43,284 nucleotides of DNA from Rikenellaceae bacterium (GTDB lineage: Bacteria > Bacteroidota > Bacteroidia > Bacteroidales > UBA932), in NCBI GenBank assembly GCA_022777205.1, contig JALFGP010000004.1, positions 1 to 43,284 of the forward strand, in the 5' to 3' direction. Shown piece after piece: positions 42,092-43,284 of this stretch (position 1 is the stretch's first letter; the number at the start of each line of letters is the position of its first letter). Both the position numbers and the translations under genes were made by a program. The notes beneath the pieces were generated by a model, which was not told the origin of the DNA, searched no databases, and saw nothing but the letters and a program-made list of their open reading frames with translations.

Positions 42092-43284
42092 CTATTCATC
42101 CTTGAGGTCGAAGTCGAAACGCAGGCCGTGGGGTTCAACCGTGGAAGCCTTGATGTGTCCGCCGTGGAAAAGGACCGCATTGCGCACTATGGACAGACCC
42201 AGACCGGAGCCGGGGAAGGACTCTCCTCCTATGCGGTAGAATCTTTCGAAGATGCGGTCGAGCAATTCGGGAGGGACCCCGGCACCTGTATCGCTGAAGC
42301 TCAGGTGTAGGAACCCGTCTGCAGAGCCGTAAGCATTGAGCTCCATTGTCACCCCGCAGCCGGCATAACGTATGCTGTTCTCCACAAGATTCCTGTACAG
42401 GGCGTAGATGAGACTGCGGTTGCCCTTCAGACAGAGTTCTTCCGGGATATTGTTCCGGACGGTTATGCCCTGGGAGGAAAGTTTGCCCGAGAATTCCTCC
42501 AACACCTCATCCACCACCGAACGCAGGCCCATATACTCCTTCTTGAGCAGTTGCGGGGCCTCTTCCATCTTGGTGATGAGGGAAATGTCCCTGATCAAAT
42601 CCGACAGGCGCAGAGTCTGGTTGTAGGCTCTGTCCAGGAACAGTTTCCTGTGCTCATCGTCTATGCCCGGATTGCTGACCAGAGTTTCCAGATACCCCCT
42701 GATGCTGGTGACCGGAGTGCGCAGCTCGTGGGCGATATTGTTGGTCATCTGATGCTTCTGCTGCCTCAGACTGCGGTTGGTATGCTGTTCCGCTTCGTTG
42801 CTGAAACGCCTGGAAATGAAGAATATGGCCAAGACCGCCAGCATAAAGAATATGGCCGTAGCCATAAGCATCACGAAATCCGGACGGAGAAGAAAACTTC
42901 TCGACAGGCGGAAGGGCAGAGCCGTGCGGACTATGAACCCTCCGTAGTTCTTGGCATAGTAGATATAGCGGTCACCGGAGGTTTCGGATTCTCTGATGAA
43001 GCATCCGTGGTCGTTCCCCTCAAGGCCGGACTGTATTTCGGGTCGGTCCAGATGGTTTTCCAGAGTCTCTATGTCAGCCTTGGTGTCATATATGACCTTG
43101 CCTTCAGGCAAAAGGATGCTGACCCGGACTTCATCAGGCATCACCTTAATGATGCTGTCCGCCATATTCACCTTGCAGCCGTTGATGGTCTCCGCGACCA
43201 GGTCGGCATAGATTTCCAGCTTCGACTCCAGAATCTCCTTCTTATAATAATGCTCGCTGTGCAGCTCCACCGCAAGAACCATCA
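42092..43284 (-). CDS. Sensor histidine kinase, 5' end outside the window
   Basis: The frame runs to the right edge; the ATG at 43282 is probably internal, so the true start lies beyond. From the visible start there is an extracytoplasmic sensor part (about residues 1-125), a membrane helix (VMLMATAIFFMLAVLAIFFI) and a coiled linker. The H box is NIAHELRTPVTS, followed by the N box YRNLVENSIRYA, G1 FSDTGAGVP, FERFYRI and G2 GSGLGLSIV. It matches PhoR-type HisKA plus HATPase_c kinases. Its response regulator is likely just outside the window. The stop lies 4 bases from the end of the adjacent remnant. Confidence 0.93.
   Translation of the reverse strand, partial: MVLAVELHSEHYYKKEILESKLEIYADLVAETINGCKVNMADSIIKVMPDEVRVSILLPEGKVIYDTKADIETLENHLDRPEIQSGLEGNDHGCFIRESETSGDRYIYYAKNYGGFIVRTALPFRLSRSFLLRPDFVMLMATAIFFMLAVLAIFFISRRFSNEAEQHTNRSLRQQKHQMTNNIAHELRTPVTSIRGYLETLVSNPGIDDEHRKLFLDRAYNQTLRLSDLIRDISLITKMEEAPQLLKKEYMGLRSVVDEVLEEFSGKLSSQGITVRNNIPEELCLKGNRSLIYALYRNLVENSIRYAGCGVTMELNAYGSADGFLHLSFSDTGAGVPPELLDRIFERFYRIGGESFPGSGLGLSIVRNAVLFHGGHIKASTVEPHGLRFDFDLKDE

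Overview
The window is chromosomal DNA of a member of the Bacteroidales (phylum Bacteroidota). Three things show this. The promoters carry the Bacteroidota -7 box TAnnTTTG, several with a TTTG or TTG about 18-21 bases upstream, and most starts lack a Shine-Dalgarno sequence. The gene content is typical: Na+-NQR, a fimbrillin-type lipoprotein cluster (FimB/Mfa2 and DUF4906 types), a 29-residue COX24-domain ribosomal protein, and a TonB-receptor-like barrel with a regulatory-like N-terminus. Genus cannot be fixed from the sequence alone. Many likely starts lie downstream of the longest open frame, because those frames begin at TTG or other non-ATG codons.

Layout. 1-1270: a Y1 (HUH) transposase of the REP-associated (RAYT) type, cut by the left edge, followed at once by almost five tandem 50-bp repeats. 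1275-3357 (minus): RNase G, the COX24-type mini-protein and an HU protein. 3358-3678: a gene-free divergent region with a strong minus-strand promoter and a structured leader or small RNA candidate. 3679-9425 (plus): a tight run of lon, ung, coaD, a double-thioredoxin-like exported protein and a Stealth sugar-phosphate transferase. 9446-10369 (minus): a family 2 glycosyltransferase. 10448-16385 (minus): the complete nqrABCDEF operon. 16512-18923 (plus): a UvrD/PcrA helicase. 18930-19577 (minus): a DUF47 (PhoU-like) protein. 19732-25117 (plus): three overlapping fimbrial-type lipoprotein genes. 25171-27772 (minus): rluD, a PASTA protein and a LysE-type exporter. 27902-29623 (plus): lnt. 29610-29903 (minus): a small basic ribbon-helix-helix-like protein. 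30027-30605 (plus): a small outer-membrane barrel. 30683-33703 (minus): a large outer-membrane barrel receptor. 33850-36697 (minus): ruvC, serS, rpmA, rplU and rpsU. 36756-37931 (minus): an orphan AAA ATPase. 38083-41757 (plus): a giant AsmA-like protein. 41819-41900 (plus): tRNA-Leu(UAG). 41997-42087: a decayed gene end. 42092 to the right edge (minus): a sensor histidine kinase.

Most of the window is housekeeping. The accessory or odd parts are the RAYT and its repeat block, the Stealth/glycosyltransferase pair, the fimbrial lipoprotein cluster, and the segment behind tRNA-Leu. That last segment holds a near-perfect 30-bp inverted copy of the tRNA 3' end plus its terminator. It also holds a C-terminal remnant homologous to the end of the 1008-residue fimbrial-type protein about 17 kb away. 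I see no CRISPR array, phage, integrase or defence island. The strongest candidates for something undescribed are the RAYT/50-bp repeat pair, the tRNA-Leu quasi-palindrome with the gene scar, and the structured leader upstream of HU.
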